DNA of 64,000 bases from the NCBI RefSeq assembly GCF_017313265.1, contig NZ_JAFLQZ010000007.1:178384-242383 (forward strand), given 5' to 3'. This document shows, in pieces, positions 1-8,568 of this stretch (positions within the stretch are counted from its first letter, which is position 1; each line of letters begins with the position of its first letter). The notes under the pieces are model-generated. The model was not told the origin of the DNA. It saw nothing but the letters and a program-made list of their open reading frames with translations, and made no database searches. The DNA comes from Hymenobacter telluris. GTDB lineage: Bacteria; Bacteroidota; Bacteroidia; Cytophagales; Hymenobacteraceae. Position numbers and translations under genes: made by a program.

Positions 1-346
1 TGCCCAACCAACGCGGCAGGTAATACAGCAGTGCCGGCCGAATCAGGAAGCTGTCCAGCACCTCAGCCAGCCCAAACTCCACCACCAAGGCTCGTACGTT
101 GCGCCCGAACGTGCGGCGCGTGTAGGGCTGGTGTTGCGCGCGGCACTGCCGGCGGGCCAGTTGCACATCCTGCGCCAGCAGCCACCCAAAGTAGGCCACG
201 TTGCCGGCCCAAGTGCCCGCCAGTGCGGCACTTAGCGGGCTGTGCGTGCTCTGCAAGCCCACCCAGGCCCCCGCCAGCGTAGCCACCACCGACAGTAGCT
301 CGGCGGGCAAGTAGCGCCGCAGCCACTCCCGGATTTTCTGTTTCAT
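1..346 (-). CDS. Putative membrane protein, 3' end beyond the window
   Basis: An open frame starts at ATG 346 (MKQKIREWLRRYL) and stays open to the window edge, giving at least 115 residues. The start is basic and amphipathic. Hydrophobic stretches follow at about residues 14-30 and 42-58, then an Arg-rich segment and another hydrophobic run near 95-112, which suggests a small inner-membrane protein. I do not recognise the family. It is divergent from the AraC-type regulator at 648. The alternative frames over this stretch give only Arg/Pro/Gly-rich translations of the kind produced by GC-rich DNA. Confidence 0.6.
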   Translation of the reverse strand, partial: MKQKIREWLRRYLPAELLSVVATLAGAWVGLQSTHSPLSAALAGTWAGNVAYFGWLLAQDVQLARRQCRAQHQPYTRRTFGRNVRALVVEFGLAEVLDSFLIRPALLYYLPRWLG

Positions 347-452
347 GGTACCTGGGTTTCTGGGAATAGAGCAACCGCACGCTACCCTACTATTTTTTTG
401 GCCACTCCTTTTCAAGTAGTTCTGCGCAGGTGTAAGCTGCTGGGTTTTCGTC

Positions 453-586
453 GGCTGGCCGCTCCCCGGAAGCACCACCTGGGCCACGACGAGCGGCCAG
501 CCCGCTAAAAGCCCGCAGCCCGCACCCCAAAGCTAGGACCAGTAAAATTTAGTAGGGCAGAGTGGAGAAACCGCTATTTTACTGGT
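453..586. promoter_or_regulatory. Two inverted repeats in the divergent gap before the AraC-type gene
   Basis: The gap of about 300 bases between the divergent genes holds two perfect inverted repeats. The first has 12-bp arms (GGCTGGCCGCTC at 453-464, complement at 491-502). The second has 11-bp AT-rich arms (ACCAGTAAAAT at 538-548, complement at 576-586), ending 61 bases before the regulator's start codon. The second could be an operator or a transcript hairpin. No clear TAnnTTTG promoter element was seen here. Confidence 0.4.
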
Positions 587-647
587 TGGAAAGTTGAGCT
601 AGCCGCCCCAAACCAATGGCCGCCGTATTGCAAGCCGCCCGCAACTT

Positions 648-1886
648 ATGCAGATTCCGCTTACGCCCCTGGTCGTTGTTCTGTTTGCGGTAATAGCCCA
701 AGCCGTGTTTGCGGCGGGGCTACTGTGGCTGGCCCGCGCCAACCAGTTGCCCAACCGATTCCTGGCGCTGCTTATGCTGGCCATTGCACTGTGGCTGCTC
801 GATGGATTCTTCCGGGTAGCCAGCATTTACGCCCAAGACCCCAACTGGTATTTCGCGCCCATCTACTACTCGTTGGCGTTCGGACCGTTGCTGTATTTCT
901 ACGTCCGTAGCCTCGTCAACCACGATTTTCGGTGGCGGCCGCGGTACTGGTGGCACTTTGCGCCGGTGCTGGTGCAGGCCGCCTTGTATGCGTGGTTGCG
1001 CGGCCAGGATTACGAGGCCCGCAACTGGTTCTGGCAACACGTGCACCGGCCTTACACCTACCGCCTGGAGTTCATCGGTACCTGGATATCCCTCACGGCG
1101 TACCTGGTTTTGAGCTTGCGGCTCCTGCGAGAGTACCGCCGCTGGCTGCTCAACAACTTCTCGGAAGTGTCGCAGCTGCGGCTGCTGTGGCTGCGCACCT
1201 TGCTGGTGTTGGTGGGCGTGGTAAGCGCGCAATGGTTGCTGGAGCTGGTGCTGCGCGAGTTTTTTCAGCTCTATTACCGCTTCGATTACTCAACGGAGCT
1301 GCTGGGCGTGGTGGTGTTTCTGATTGGGGTGGTAGGGCTGCGGCAAGCCGACATGCAGGCCGTGCGCTTCGAGCCCGAAGAAGTTGCTCCGTCCGTTGCG
1401 TCGGCTGCGCCCATAGTTGTGCCTACGCGCGCAGCTACCGAGCCCCCATCCAGTATAGCAGTGCCTTTTCCGGAAGTGTACGCCACCGAGGAGCTGCCTG
1501 CCGCACCACCCGCGCACGAAGTGACGCCCCCGCCCGCTACCCCCGCCGTAGACCCACTTGTGGTAGAGCGGATTCGGCGGGCACTGCAAGACGAGCGGCT
1601 GTACCTGAACCCCACGCTCACGCTGGCCGAACTGTCGGCGCACACGGGTTTGGCGCCGCGTCTGATTTCGTTTACCGTCAACAATGGCTTCGGGCAGAGC
1701 TTCAACGATTTGGTGAACGGCTACCGGGTAACGGAAGTGAAGCGCCGCCTCGCCACCCCCGACGCCCAGCGCCTGACCTTGCTCGGCATTGCTTTCGAAA
1801 GCGGCTTCAACTCCAAAACCACTTTCAACCGCATCTTCAAACAGTTCACCGGCGTTGCCCCGCGGGACTTTAAAGTAACGGAGTAG
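648..1886 (+). CDS. Membrane-anchored AraC-family transcriptional regulator
   Basis: A 412-residue protein in two parts. Residues 1-240 hold about seven hydrophobic segments, indicating a multi-pass membrane domain. After a Pro/Ala-rich linker (about 245-305), residues 308-412 form an AraC-type DNA-binding domain with two helix-turn-helix motifs; the second carries the family signature around GIAFESGFNSKTTFNRIFK and ends near GVAPRDFK. The architecture is known in Bacteroidota, where the membrane part is presumed to sense a signal and the domain to bind DNA from the membrane. The target is unknown. The last codons and the stop lie inside an 8-bp repeat array. Confidence 0.85.
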   Translation: MQIPLTPLVVVLFAVIAQAVFAAGLLWLARANQLPNRFLALLMLAIALWLLDGFFRVASIYAQDPNWYFAPIYYSLAFGPLLYFYVRSLVNHDFRWRPRYWWHFAPVLVQAALYAWLRGQDYEARNWFWQHVHRPYTYRLEFIGTWISLTAYLVLSLRLLREYRRWLLNNFSEVSQLRLLWLRTLLVLVGVVSAQWLLELVLREFFQLYYRFDYSTELLGVVVFLIGVVGLRQADMQAVRFEPEEVAPSVASAAPIVVPTRAATEPPSSIAVPFPEVYATEELPAAPPAHEVTPPPATPAVDPLVVERIRRALQDERLYLNPTLTLAELSAHTGLAPRLISFTVNNGFGQSFNDLVNGYRVTEVKRRLATPDAQRLTLLGIAFESGFNSKTTFNRIFKQFTGVAPRDFKVTE

Positions 1887-1962
1887 CAGAGTAACTGAGT
1901 AATCTGTTGCCGCATCGAGCAACCCGGAACGATTACTCAGTTACTCCGCTACTCCGTTACTC
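1875..1962. repeat. Inverted array of 8-bp units at a stop codon
   Basis: Left arm 1875-1904 reads GTAACGGA, GTAGCAGA, GTAACTGA, GTAATC; right arm 1931-1962 is its reverse complement with one mismatch (G:U compatible) over 30 bases. The preceding gene's stop codon TAG lies inside the left arm. The loop is 26 bases. Same class as the arrays at 2604, 8451, 21710, 36628 and 44534. Confidence 0.85.
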
Positions 1963-2060
1963 TCTGTAAGCCCATATCATGATGTGGGGCGTCCCGATGG
2001 TGAATTTGGGGCGTTTGGGGCGGTTTAGGCGCCCACCTTTGGGCCATACTTCAACCCGGT

Positions 2061-2594
2061 ATGGCCATGAAAACACTCCTGCTAGTTGCCGCCTTGGTGG
2101 CGGCCCCCGTTGTTTCGGTGCGGGCCCAAACTTCTTCCGTTGCTCCTGCTGCCTGGCCCGACCACAGCCGGGTGCTGCCCGACAAGCTGCGGCAGGTGCC
2201 CGTGGGCATCACGCTGTGGCACACGCCCAACCCCATATATCCGGAGCCCAACCCCCAGCAGCCGGGTGGCTACGTGTGGAAGCACAGTACCATGGTGCGC
2301 TCAGAAGTGGGCGAATTGGAGGTAGTGGAATGTGGCAGCTTCATCTGGTACAGCGCCGAAGGCTGGAAGGCCAACCTGCGCGAGACGCCCGCCGAATTTG
2401 CGGAGCTCTTCAACTGCCCCGGCGCCCAGCTCCGCGCCGGCCAGACCTACACGTTCCAGAAAAACTACCGCTACGCCGACAACGCCCAAAGCCTCTACGG
2501 CGGCGACGCCCTCTGGTATATTCTGGCCAAAGACAAAACCGGCAAGCTCTACAAGGGCATAGGCCTGATTGAAACCGAAGCCAAAGTGAAATAA
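2061..2594 (+). CDS. Secreted protein of unknown function
   Basis: A 177-residue protein starting MAMKTLLLVAALVAAP with a signal peptide probably cut after VRAQ near residue 23. A start at 2067 (MKTLLL) is equally good. The mature part is soluble, rich in Trp, Tyr and Pro, with two Cys residues (near 92 and 118) that could form a disulfide in the periplasm. No family recognised. It sits between the AraC-type regulator and a YceI protein, all on the same strand, separated from both by 8-bp repeat arrays. Confidence 0.75.
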   Translation: MAMKTLLLVAALVAAPVVSVRAQTSSVAPAAWPDHSRVLPDKLRQVPVGITLWHTPNPIYPEPNPQQPGGYVWKHSTMVRSEVGELEVVECGSFIWYSAEGWKANLRETPAEFAELFNCPGAQLRAGQTYTFQKNYRYADNAQSLYGGDALWYILAKDKTGKLYKGIGLIETEAKVK

Positions 2595-2603
2595 AGCATC
2601 ATC

Positions 2604-2745
2604 GGGGGAATGGGGGAATGGGTGAATGGGTGAGTGGATGATTGGATGATTGGATGGTAAAACATGCCAGCCTCAATGCCGCCCACTGCTCACCTGTCCC
2701 AATACCCAATCATCCATTCACCCACTCATCCATTCACCCAATCAT
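2604..2745. repeat. Inverted array of 8-bp units filling an intergenic gap
   Basis: Left arm 2604-2657 reads in steps of eight: GGGGGAAT, GGGGGAAT, GGGTGAAT, GGGTGAGT, GGATGATT, GGATGATT. Right arm 2704-2745 is built from complementary units (CAATCATC, CATTCACC, CACTCATC, CATTCACC). The left arm begins 9 bases after a stop codon and the right ends 6 bases before the next ATG. Confidence 0.85.
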
Positions 2746-2751
2746 AAACCC

Positions 2752-3309
2752 ATGAAAACCATCCTCGCCTTCCTGCTACTCCTGACGATGGCCGCTGCCC
2801 AGTCCGCTGCTCCTACCTACCAAGCCACGGCCGCCACCAGCCGCCTCACCTGGACCGGCCACGCCGAAACCGGCACCTGGGCCCCTACGGGCACCGTGCA
2901 GCTCCTTCGCGGCACCCTCAGCTACGACGGCCGTACCCTGCGCAACGGCCGCTTCGAGTTCGATATGCACACCATTCAGCACGACGATGCCAAGCTCACT
3001 GAGCACCTGCGGGGCGAAGATTTCTTTGATGCCAAAAAGTATCCCACCGCCGTTTTCGTGCTGCGGGAGGTGCGTGGCGGTACGGCTACCGGCCAGCTCA
3101 CGCTCAAGGGCATCACCAAACCGGTGCAGTTCCCCGTTGTGCTAGAGCAACTGCCCGATAGCCGGCTACGGGTGAAAGGCACTGCCACCATCGACCGTAC
3201 CCAGTTTGGGGTGAACTACAACTCCAGCAGCTTCTTCCAGAATCTCGGTTCCTACGCTATCCGCAACGACTTTCAGCTAGCTTTTTCTCTGGAAGTGGCG
3301 AAATTATGA
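2752..3309 (+). CDS. YceI-family periplasmic protein
   Basis: A 185-residue protein with a cleavable signal peptide (MKTILAFLLLLTMAAAQSA). The rest matches the YceI lipocalin-like fold: opening strand YQATAATSRLTWTGHAE, the segment LTEHLRGEDFFDAKKYPTA, then LTLKGITKPVQFPVVL and FGVNYN. YceI proteins bind polyisoprenoid-type lipids in the periplasm; the ligand here is unknown. The frame is open 34 codons further upstream, but those codons run through the repeat array, so the start at 2752, just before the signal peptide, is chosen. Confidence 0.9.
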   Translation: MKTILAFLLLLTMAAAQSAAPTYQATAATSRLTWTGHAETGTWAPTGTVQLLRGTLSYDGRTLRNGRFEFDMHTIQHDDAKLTEHLRGEDFFDAKKYPTAVFVLREVRGGTATGQLTLKGITKPVQFPVVLEQLPDSRLRVKGTATIDRTQFGVNYNSSSFFQNLGSYAIRNDFQLAFSLEVAKL

Positions 3310-3466
3310 ATAGGTGGTCTTGCCAGTCTGGGCTGCGTAAGTGGCGTAGATGTGTATTGCGCGTATAAGGCTGGCTGCTGGTGCCGGTGCCAGCCCTGGC
3401 AACGCCAGCCGGCTAGCTGGCGTACAGTCGGGTAGCTTTTCCGTTGTTTCCCAAACTTCCTTTCCC

Positions 3467-3808
3467 ATGAATCACAACGAGCATATCGAAGAAACCATCC
3501 GCAACATCTACCACGCTTTCGAGCACCCCGGCACGCATCCCCTCGACTCGGGCCTCACGGCCATCGACGGCTGGATTACGTCGCTCGACGGCATTGGGGG
3601 CTCAGCACTAGCGGGGGTACAAAGCGAACTGCGCACCCTACGCGGCCACATCGAGCGGGGCGACCGGCCAGCCATTGCCGCTTCGTTGCAGCAGCTCGGG
3701 CAGGAAACTTCGGTTATTGCCCACGATCTGCGCGGCGGCGACGGGGACCATCTGCGCCACTTAGGCCAAGCTCTGATAGTAGCTTCCGGTAATCTGAAGG
3801 TATCGTAG
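3467..3808 (+). CDS. Small helical protein, paralogue of the gene at 4052
   Basis: A 113-residue soluble protein from ATG 3467. An upstream in-frame extension to 3350 looks non-coding. It lines up with the next gene over most of its length: WITSLDGIGGSALAGVQSEL against WISTLNGAGSPALSAIASEL, then SLQQLGQET against SLQTLGEHT, and a shared end around LGQAL/LGQTL. It appears all-helical and has no signal peptide. I do not recognise the family. The pair suggests a local duplication followed by divergence; this copy is richer in His and Arg. Confidence 0.75.
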   Translation: MNHNEHIEETIRNIYHAFEHPGTHPLDSGLTAIDGWITSLDGIGGSALAGVQSELRTLRGHIERGDRPAIAASLQQLGQETSVIAHDLRGGDGDHLRHLGQALIVASGNLKVS

Positions 3809-3854
3809 GTAGGATGTTATTTTTCTGCTACTAAATAAGTAGTGTATAAGATTT

Positions 3855-3895
3855 GGGCTGGCTGGCTTCCGTGTGGGGGCCAGCCAGCTCTTTTT
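3855..3895 (+). terminator. Intrinsic terminator
   Basis: GGGCTGGCTGGC at 3855-3866 pairs with GCCAGCCAGCTC at 3879-3890 (one mismatch), followed by TTTTT. It lies 47 bases after the stop of the 113-residue gene. Confidence 0.75.
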
Positions 3896-4051
3896 CAGAC
3901 CCACTACGGCGCAACCAAGGCAGTTATTTGTCACACCCGCGCGTAGGCAATATGTTTTCAAATAGCTTGTTTAAATAATTGATAATCAACATTAACGAGG
4001 TGGCAGAGTAGTAGTGATAGTCTTTTCTTTCCAACCAAATCCCTCAATACT

Positions 4052-4384
4052 ATGTCAGCTTCATCTACCAGCCAACTCGACGCTACCATCCAAGCCCTCA
4101 GCGGCGGCCTTAGCGGTGCTGCTCCTGCGGCCAGCGGCAACATTACCAGCTGGATTTCTACGCTGAACGGTGCCGGTAGCCCGGCCCTTAGCGCCATTGC
4201 TTCCGAACTGGAAAACCTGCAAACCGCCATCAGCAGCGGCGACGGTTCCCAAATCAGCCAGTCGTTGCAAACGCTGGGTGAGCATACCACCAAAGCCGCC
4301 GCTAGCGCCACCCCCGATGCCAGCGCTAAGCTGGAGCAGCTCGGCCAAACGCTTAGTTCGGCTGCCACCTCGCTGAAAGGCTAA
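4052..4384 (+). CDS. Small Ala/Ser-rich helical protein, paralogue of the gene at 3467
   Basis: A 110-residue protein made largely of Ala, Ser, Gln, Leu and Thr, predicted helical and without a signal peptide or membrane segment. It shares the core W-I-x-x-L-[ND]-G and S-L-Q-x-L-G motifs with the upstream paralogue. It has its own terminator, and the gap between the two genes carries another, so the two are probably separate transcripts. Function unknown. Confidence 0.75.
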   Translation: MSASSTSQLDATIQALSGGLSGAAPAASGNITSWISTLNGAGSPALSAIASELENLQTAISSGDGSQISQSLQTLGEHTTKAAASATPDASAKLEQLGQTLSSAATSLKG

Positions 4385-4404
4385 GGAACAGTTTCTGCTT
4401 ACCG

Positions 4405-4439
4405 AAAAAGGCTCCTCCAGTTGCTGGAGGAGCCTTTTT
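4405..4439. terminator. Bidirectional terminator between convergent genes
   Basis: AAAAAGGCTCCTCCAG at 4405-4420, a TTG loop, then its perfect complement at 4424-4439. A and T runs flank both sides, so it can serve both the small gene on + and ggt on -. Confidence 0.9.
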
Positions 4440-4458
4440 CAGTGAAACTAGATGTTTG

Positions 4459-6231
4459 CTAGTAGCCCGCTGCTGTATCGTCGCCGCGCGGGTCGGCGCC
4501 GCCTTCCAGCTTGCCGTCGGGCCGCACCCGAATCACATCAACGCGGCCCCAGGCACTGCGCGGGTGCAGCGTGTAGCCTCTGGCCCGGAGCGTGTCCTGC
4601 GCGGCGGGTAGCAGGGCGCCTTCTTCCACCTCAATCTGGTCGGGCAGCCATTGGTGGTGCAGGCGCGGGGCGGCCACGGCCTGCTGGGCGTTCATGCCAT
4701 AGTCGAAGATGTTGAGACTGGCCTGCAACACGCTGGTAATGATGGTGGAACCGCCCGGTGTGCCTACTACCAACGCTAGTTTGCCCTTGCGCGTGAAGAT
4801 GGTCGGCGTCATAGAAGACAACATGCGCTTGCCGGGCGCAATGGCATTGGCGGTGCCGCCTACCAGCCCATAGGCATTCGGCGTACCGGGTTTGCTGCTG
4901 AAATCATCCATTTCGTTATTCAACAAAAAGCCGGCCCCCGCCACCACCACCTTGCTGCCGTAGGCGCCATTGAGGGTAGTGGTGCAGCTTACTGCGTTGC
5001 CAGCGGCATCCACTATACTATAATGCGTGGTCTGGTCTGATTCGTAGGCCGGTAGGCCCGCGCCAGCCGTTACCTGGGCGCTGGGCGTAGCCCGGTGGGG
5101 GAGGGTAGAAGCCATACGCTGCTTGTTGTAGGGCTTGTCGAGCAGTTGCGCTACGGGCACCTTCCCAAAATCCGGGTCGCCGAGGTAGGTGGCCCGGTCG
5201 GCGTACACGCGGCGCTGGGCTTCGGTTATCCAGTGCGTGGCCTGTGGCGAATGCCAGCCCGCCTTACCTAGGTTGTAGGGCTCCAGCATTTGCAACATTT
5301 GCAGCAGCGCCACTCCGCCCGAACTGGGCGGCGGAAACGCCAGCACGTCGTAGCCGCGGTACTGGCCGTGCAGGGGCATGCGCCACCGGGGCTGGTAGCT
5401 GGCCAGGTCTTGTTTGGTGATGATGCCCTTGCCGCGCTGCATTTCCTGCACAATGAAGTCAGCAGTCTGCCCTTGGTAGAAACCCGCCGCGCCCTGGTCC
5501 CGGATGCGGCCGAGCGTGGCGGCTAGCTCGGCATGAACAATCGTTTCACCGGCGCGCCAAGTAGCCGTCTTCAGATAGGCACTGCGCGGATTGAGTTTCG
5601 CAAAAGCGTCCTGCTGACTGTTCAAGCCAGCTGCTTCCTTTTCCGTCAAGACCAAGCCTTTTGCTGCCAGGTCCACGGCGGGCTGCACCACTAGTTTCCA
5701 GGGTAGCTTACCTAGTTTGCGGTGTAGCTCCTCCATGCCCGCCACGGTGCCCGGCACGCCGGCTGCCAGGTGGCCCAGCGTGCTCAAGTCGGGTATCACG
5801 TTGCCCTGCTTATCGAGGTACATATCCCGTGAGGCCGCGGCGGGGGCCGTTTCGCGGAAATCCAGGGCGCCTTCCGTGCCATCGGGGGCGCGGTACAGCA
5901 AAAAGCCCCCGCCCCCGATGTTGCCGGCGGCTGGTAAAGCCACTGCCAGCGCAAACTGCACGGCCACGGCTGCGTCGTAGGCGTTGCCGCCTTTCCTAAG
6001 AATGTCCACCCCAATACGCGTGGCTTCCGGGTGCGCCGATACCACCATGGCACTGCTGGCCACAACGGGTGTGGCGGCTGGTACTGGTGCCGCTAGAGTA
6101 GGAGCCGCCGAGGTGCCGGTGGGTTGGCTGGGGCTACAGGCGTGCAGCAAACCGGCCAGAGAAATCAGGAGAATACGTCGTTGCACAGGAAGGAAGCCAG
6201 CTATAGAAAACGGATACAGTAAAATACGCAC
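4459..6231 (-). CDS. ggt: Gamma-glutamyltransferase
   Basis: A 590-residue Ntn-hydrolase that transfers or hydrolyses the gamma-glutamyl group of glutathione and related peptides, normally in the periplasm after self-cleavage into two subunits. The N-terminus is a lipoprotein-like signal (LISLAGLLHAC, Cys32), so the enzyme may be membrane-anchored. The family start is clear at GVDILRKGGNAYDAAVAVQ. Cleavage and catalysis fall at Thr401 in DQTTHYSIVD; the downstream GSKVVVAGAGFLLNNEMDDF and GTPGGSTI motifs also fit. The protein appears full length and intact. It is convergent with the small gene at 4052 and divergent from glgB. Confidence 0.95.
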   Translation of the reverse strand: MRILLYPFSIAGFLPVQRRILLISLAGLLHACSPSQPTGTSAAPTLAAPVPAATPVVASSAMVVSAHPEATRIGVDILRKGGNAYDAAVAVQFALAVALPAAGNIGGGGFLLYRAPDGTEGALDFRETAPAAASRDMYLDKQGNVIPDLSTLGHLAAGVPGTVAGMEELHRKLGKLPWKLVVQPAVDLAAKGLVLTEKEAAGLNSQQDAFAKLNPRSAYLKTATWRAGETIVHAELAATLGRIRDQGAAGFYQGQTADFIVQEMQRGKGIITKQDLASYQPRWRMPLHGQYRGYDVLAFPPPSSGGVALLQMLQMLEPYNLGKAGWHSPQATHWITEAQRRVYADRATYLGDPDFGKVPVAQLLDKPYNKQRMASTLPHRATPSAQVTAGAGLPAYESDQTTHYSIVDAAGNAVSCTTTLNGAYGSKVVVAGAGFLLNNEMDDFSSKPGTPNAYGLVGGTANAIAPGKRMLSSMTPTIFTRKGKLALVVGTPGGSTIITSVLQASLNIFDYGMNAQQAVAAPRLHHQWLPDQIEVEEGALLPAAQDTLRARGYTLHPRSAWGRVDVIRVRPDGKLEGGADPRGDDTAAGY

Positions 6232-6348
6232 AAAACAAGTTACCCAGCCGCAGGCTTCCGCTCCGGCGTTCCGGTGGGCTTGATGGACGGCTTTTCACGG
6301 AATTTGTTGATCTGATACTAGGTATATCTGCGTAGGCTGATGTTCAGC

Positions 6349-6380
6349 TTGTCTGAACGTTCGTATACGTTGCTATCTTT
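6349..6380 (+). promoter_or_regulatory. Possible glgB promoter
   Basis: TTG at 6349-6351 and TATCTTTC at 6373-6380 resemble the Bacteroidota elements TTG and TAnnTTTG (last base off), about 28 bases before the glgB start codon. Visual match only. Confidence 0.35.
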
Positions 6381-6407
6381 CCGGCTTACCCCCTCATTCC
6401 CGCTCCC

Positions 6408-8456
6408 ATGGCCCCTGATATGCTCATTCCGGCTCTGAAAACGCCTCATCTTCCTTTGGTGCAGCAAGACCCCTGGCTTACTCCCTACGAACCCACGCTG
6501 CGCCGCCGCCTCACCCGCCTCACCCAGCGCCTCGACGAAATAAAAGCGCAGTGGGGCTCTTTGAGCAAGTTTGCCAGCTTCCATCAGCAAATGGGTATGA
6601 ACTACGACTCGCGCCGCCGGGGTTTCTGGTTCCGAGAGTGGGCTCCCGCTGCCGAGGCGCTTTCCCTGATTGGCGACTTCAACCAGTGGGACCGGCATGC
6701 CACGCCGCTTACTCGCGGTGAAAACGGGGTGTGGGAGGTATTTCTGCCCGATAAAGAGTACAAAGACCGCCTCACGCATGGCAGCCGCTTCAAGGTGCAC
6801 GTGCAAACCGCGCACGGCGCCAAAGACCGGCTGCCGGCCACCCTGCACCGCGCCGTGCAAGACGAGCACACCCACGATTTTGCCGGCCAGCTCTGGCGCC
6901 CCGAAATGCCTTTTGTTTGGACCGACCAGAAGTTCCGCATCAGCAACTCGGTGAAGGAGCCGCTGATTTATGAGGCCCACGTAGGCATGGCCACCGAGGA
7001 AGGCCGGGTGGGCACCTACCGCGAATTTGCCGACCACATTCTGCCCCGCATTCAGGCCGGCGGCTACAATTGCGTGCAACTAATGGCCGTGATGGAGCAC
7101 CCGTACTATGGGTCATTCGGCTACCACGTAGCTAATTTCTTTGCGGCTAGCTCTCGGTTTGGCACGCCTGAGGACCTGAAGTACCTAATCAATGAAGCCC
7201 ACTTGCGCGGTGTTGCGGTGTTGCTGGATGTGGTGCACTCGCACGCCGTGAAGAATGAGGCCGAGGGCTTAGCTGATTTCGACGGTTCTGGTAATCAGTA
7301 TTTCCACGCCGGCCCGCGCGGCAACCACCCCGGCTGGGATTCCAAGCTCTTCAATTACGGCAAGCCCGAGGTGCAGCGTTTCCTGCTCAGCAACCTGCGC
7401 TACTGGCTGGAAGAGTACCACTTCGACGGCTTCCGTTTTGATGGCGTAACCAGCATGCTCTATCATCACCACGGCGAGGGCGTGGCCTTCGTGAGCTACG
7501 AGCAGTATTTCGGCCCCGAAGCCGACGACGATGCTATTCTGTACATGCAGCTGGCTACCACGCTGGTCCACGAAATCAAGAAAGGGGCCTTACTGATTGC
7601 CGAGGATATGAGCGGCCTGCCAGGTTTGTGCCGGCCCATTACGGAAGGCGGTATCGGGTTTGATTATCGCCTGGGCATGGGTATTCCTGATTACTGGATT
7701 AAGCTGCTCAAGCACACCCCCGACGAAGCCTGGAACCTGCACGACCTATGGTATGTGCTAACCAACCGGCGGGCCGGTGAGAAAACCGTGGCCTACGCCG
7801 AAAGCCACGACCAAGCCCTGGTAGGCGACAAAACCCTCTCGCACTGGCTGCTCGATAAGGCCATTTACGAGCACATGCAAGCCGCCGACCCCGACCCCAT
7901 TGCCGAACGGGGGGTGGCCCTGCACAAAATGATTCGGTTGCTCACCTTGAGCTTGGGCGGCGAGGCGTACCTGAACTTTATCGGCAACGAATTTGGCCAC
8001 CCGGAGTGGGTGGATTTCCCGCGCGAGGGCAACGACTGGAGCTACCATTTCGCCCGCCGCCAGTGGAGCCTCGCCGACAACCCCGACCTGAAGTTTCAGC
8101 AGCTCCTCGCCTTCGACCATGCGCAGTTGGCGCTGGCTCGCAAGCATCACCTCTTGGCCAATCCGGCCGCGCATCAGCTCAACATCGATAGCACCAATCA
8201 GGTGCTCGTGTTCGAGCGGGGCGACCTGCTGTTCGTGTTCAATTTCCACGTTTCGCGCAGCATCCCCAATTACCACTTCTTCGTGCCCAAATCCGGCCGG
8301 TACCGCATCCTGCTCAGCACCGATGCCCCCGAATTTGGTGGCCACAACCGCGTGGATACGTCGCTCACCTACGAAACCTTCCAAGAAGAAGGCCTGGAAA
8401 ACCTTAGCCTCTACGTAACCAACCGCACCGCCCTTGTGCTCACGCGGGTAGGATGA
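6408..8456 (+). CDS. glgB: 1,4-alpha-glucan branching enzyme (GH13)
   Basis: A 682-residue cytoplasmic enzyme that makes alpha-1,6 branches in glycogen-type polymers. It has an N-terminal CBM48-like domain (about 60-175, with FWFREWAPAAEALSLIGDFN) and a GH13 barrel. Catalytic residues are visible: nucleophile Asp345 in DGFRFDGVTSM, acid/base Glu399 in IAEDMSG and Asp468 in YAESHDQ, with YHVANFFA earlier. The length and N-terminus resemble the eukaryote-like branching enzymes common in Bacteroidota rather than the Escherichia coli type. An alpha-glucosidase and a glycosyltransferase-like gene lie just downstream, suggesting an alpha-glucan storage group. Confidence 0.93.
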   Translation: MAPDMLIPALKTPHLPLVQQDPWLTPYEPTLRRRLTRLTQRLDEIKAQWGSLSKFASFHQQMGMNYDSRRRGFWFREWAPAAEALSLIGDFNQWDRHATPLTRGENGVWEVFLPDKEYKDRLTHGSRFKVHVQTAHGAKDRLPATLHRAVQDEHTHDFAGQLWRPEMPFVWTDQKFRISNSVKEPLIYEAHVGMATEEGRVGTYREFADHILPRIQAGGYNCVQLMAVMEHPYYGSFGYHVANFFAASSRFGTPEDLKYLINEAHLRGVAVLLDVVHSHAVKNEAEGLADFDGSGNQYFHAGPRGNHPGWDSKLFNYGKPEVQRFLLSNLRYWLEEYHFDGFRFDGVTSMLYHHHGEGVAFVSYEQYFGPEADDDAILYMQLATTLVHEIKKGALLIAEDMSGLPGLCRPITEGGIGFDYRLGMGIPDYWIKLLKHTPDEAWNLHDLWYVLTNRRAGEKTVAYAESHDQALVGDKTLSHWLLDKAIYEHMQAADPDPIAERGVALHKMIRLLTLSLGGEAYLNFIGNEFGHPEWVDFPREGNDWSYHFARRQWSLADNPDLKFQQLLAFDHAQLALARKHHLLANPAAHQLNIDSTNQVLVFERGDLLFVFNFHVSRSIPNYHFFVPKSGRYRILLSTDAPEFGGHNRVDTSLTYETFQEEGLENLSLYVTNRTALVLTRVG

Positions 8457-8568
8457 GGTGAGGTGGTGAAGTAGTGAAATGGTGAGTTTGATATTCAACC
8501 AACGCAGATTGCGCTAATAGAATGTCAAACTCACCATTTCACTATTTCACCATGTTACTACTTCAACT
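8451..8568. repeat. Inverted array of 8-bp units joining two convergent stop codons
   Basis: Left arm 8451-8495 reads GGTGAGGT, GGTGAAGT, AGTGAAAT, GGTGAGTT after the glgB stop. Right arm 8522-8568 is its complement and runs into the stop of the convergent gene. About 35 bases pair with two wobble-compatible differences. Both stop codons are part of the arrays. Confidence 0.85.
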
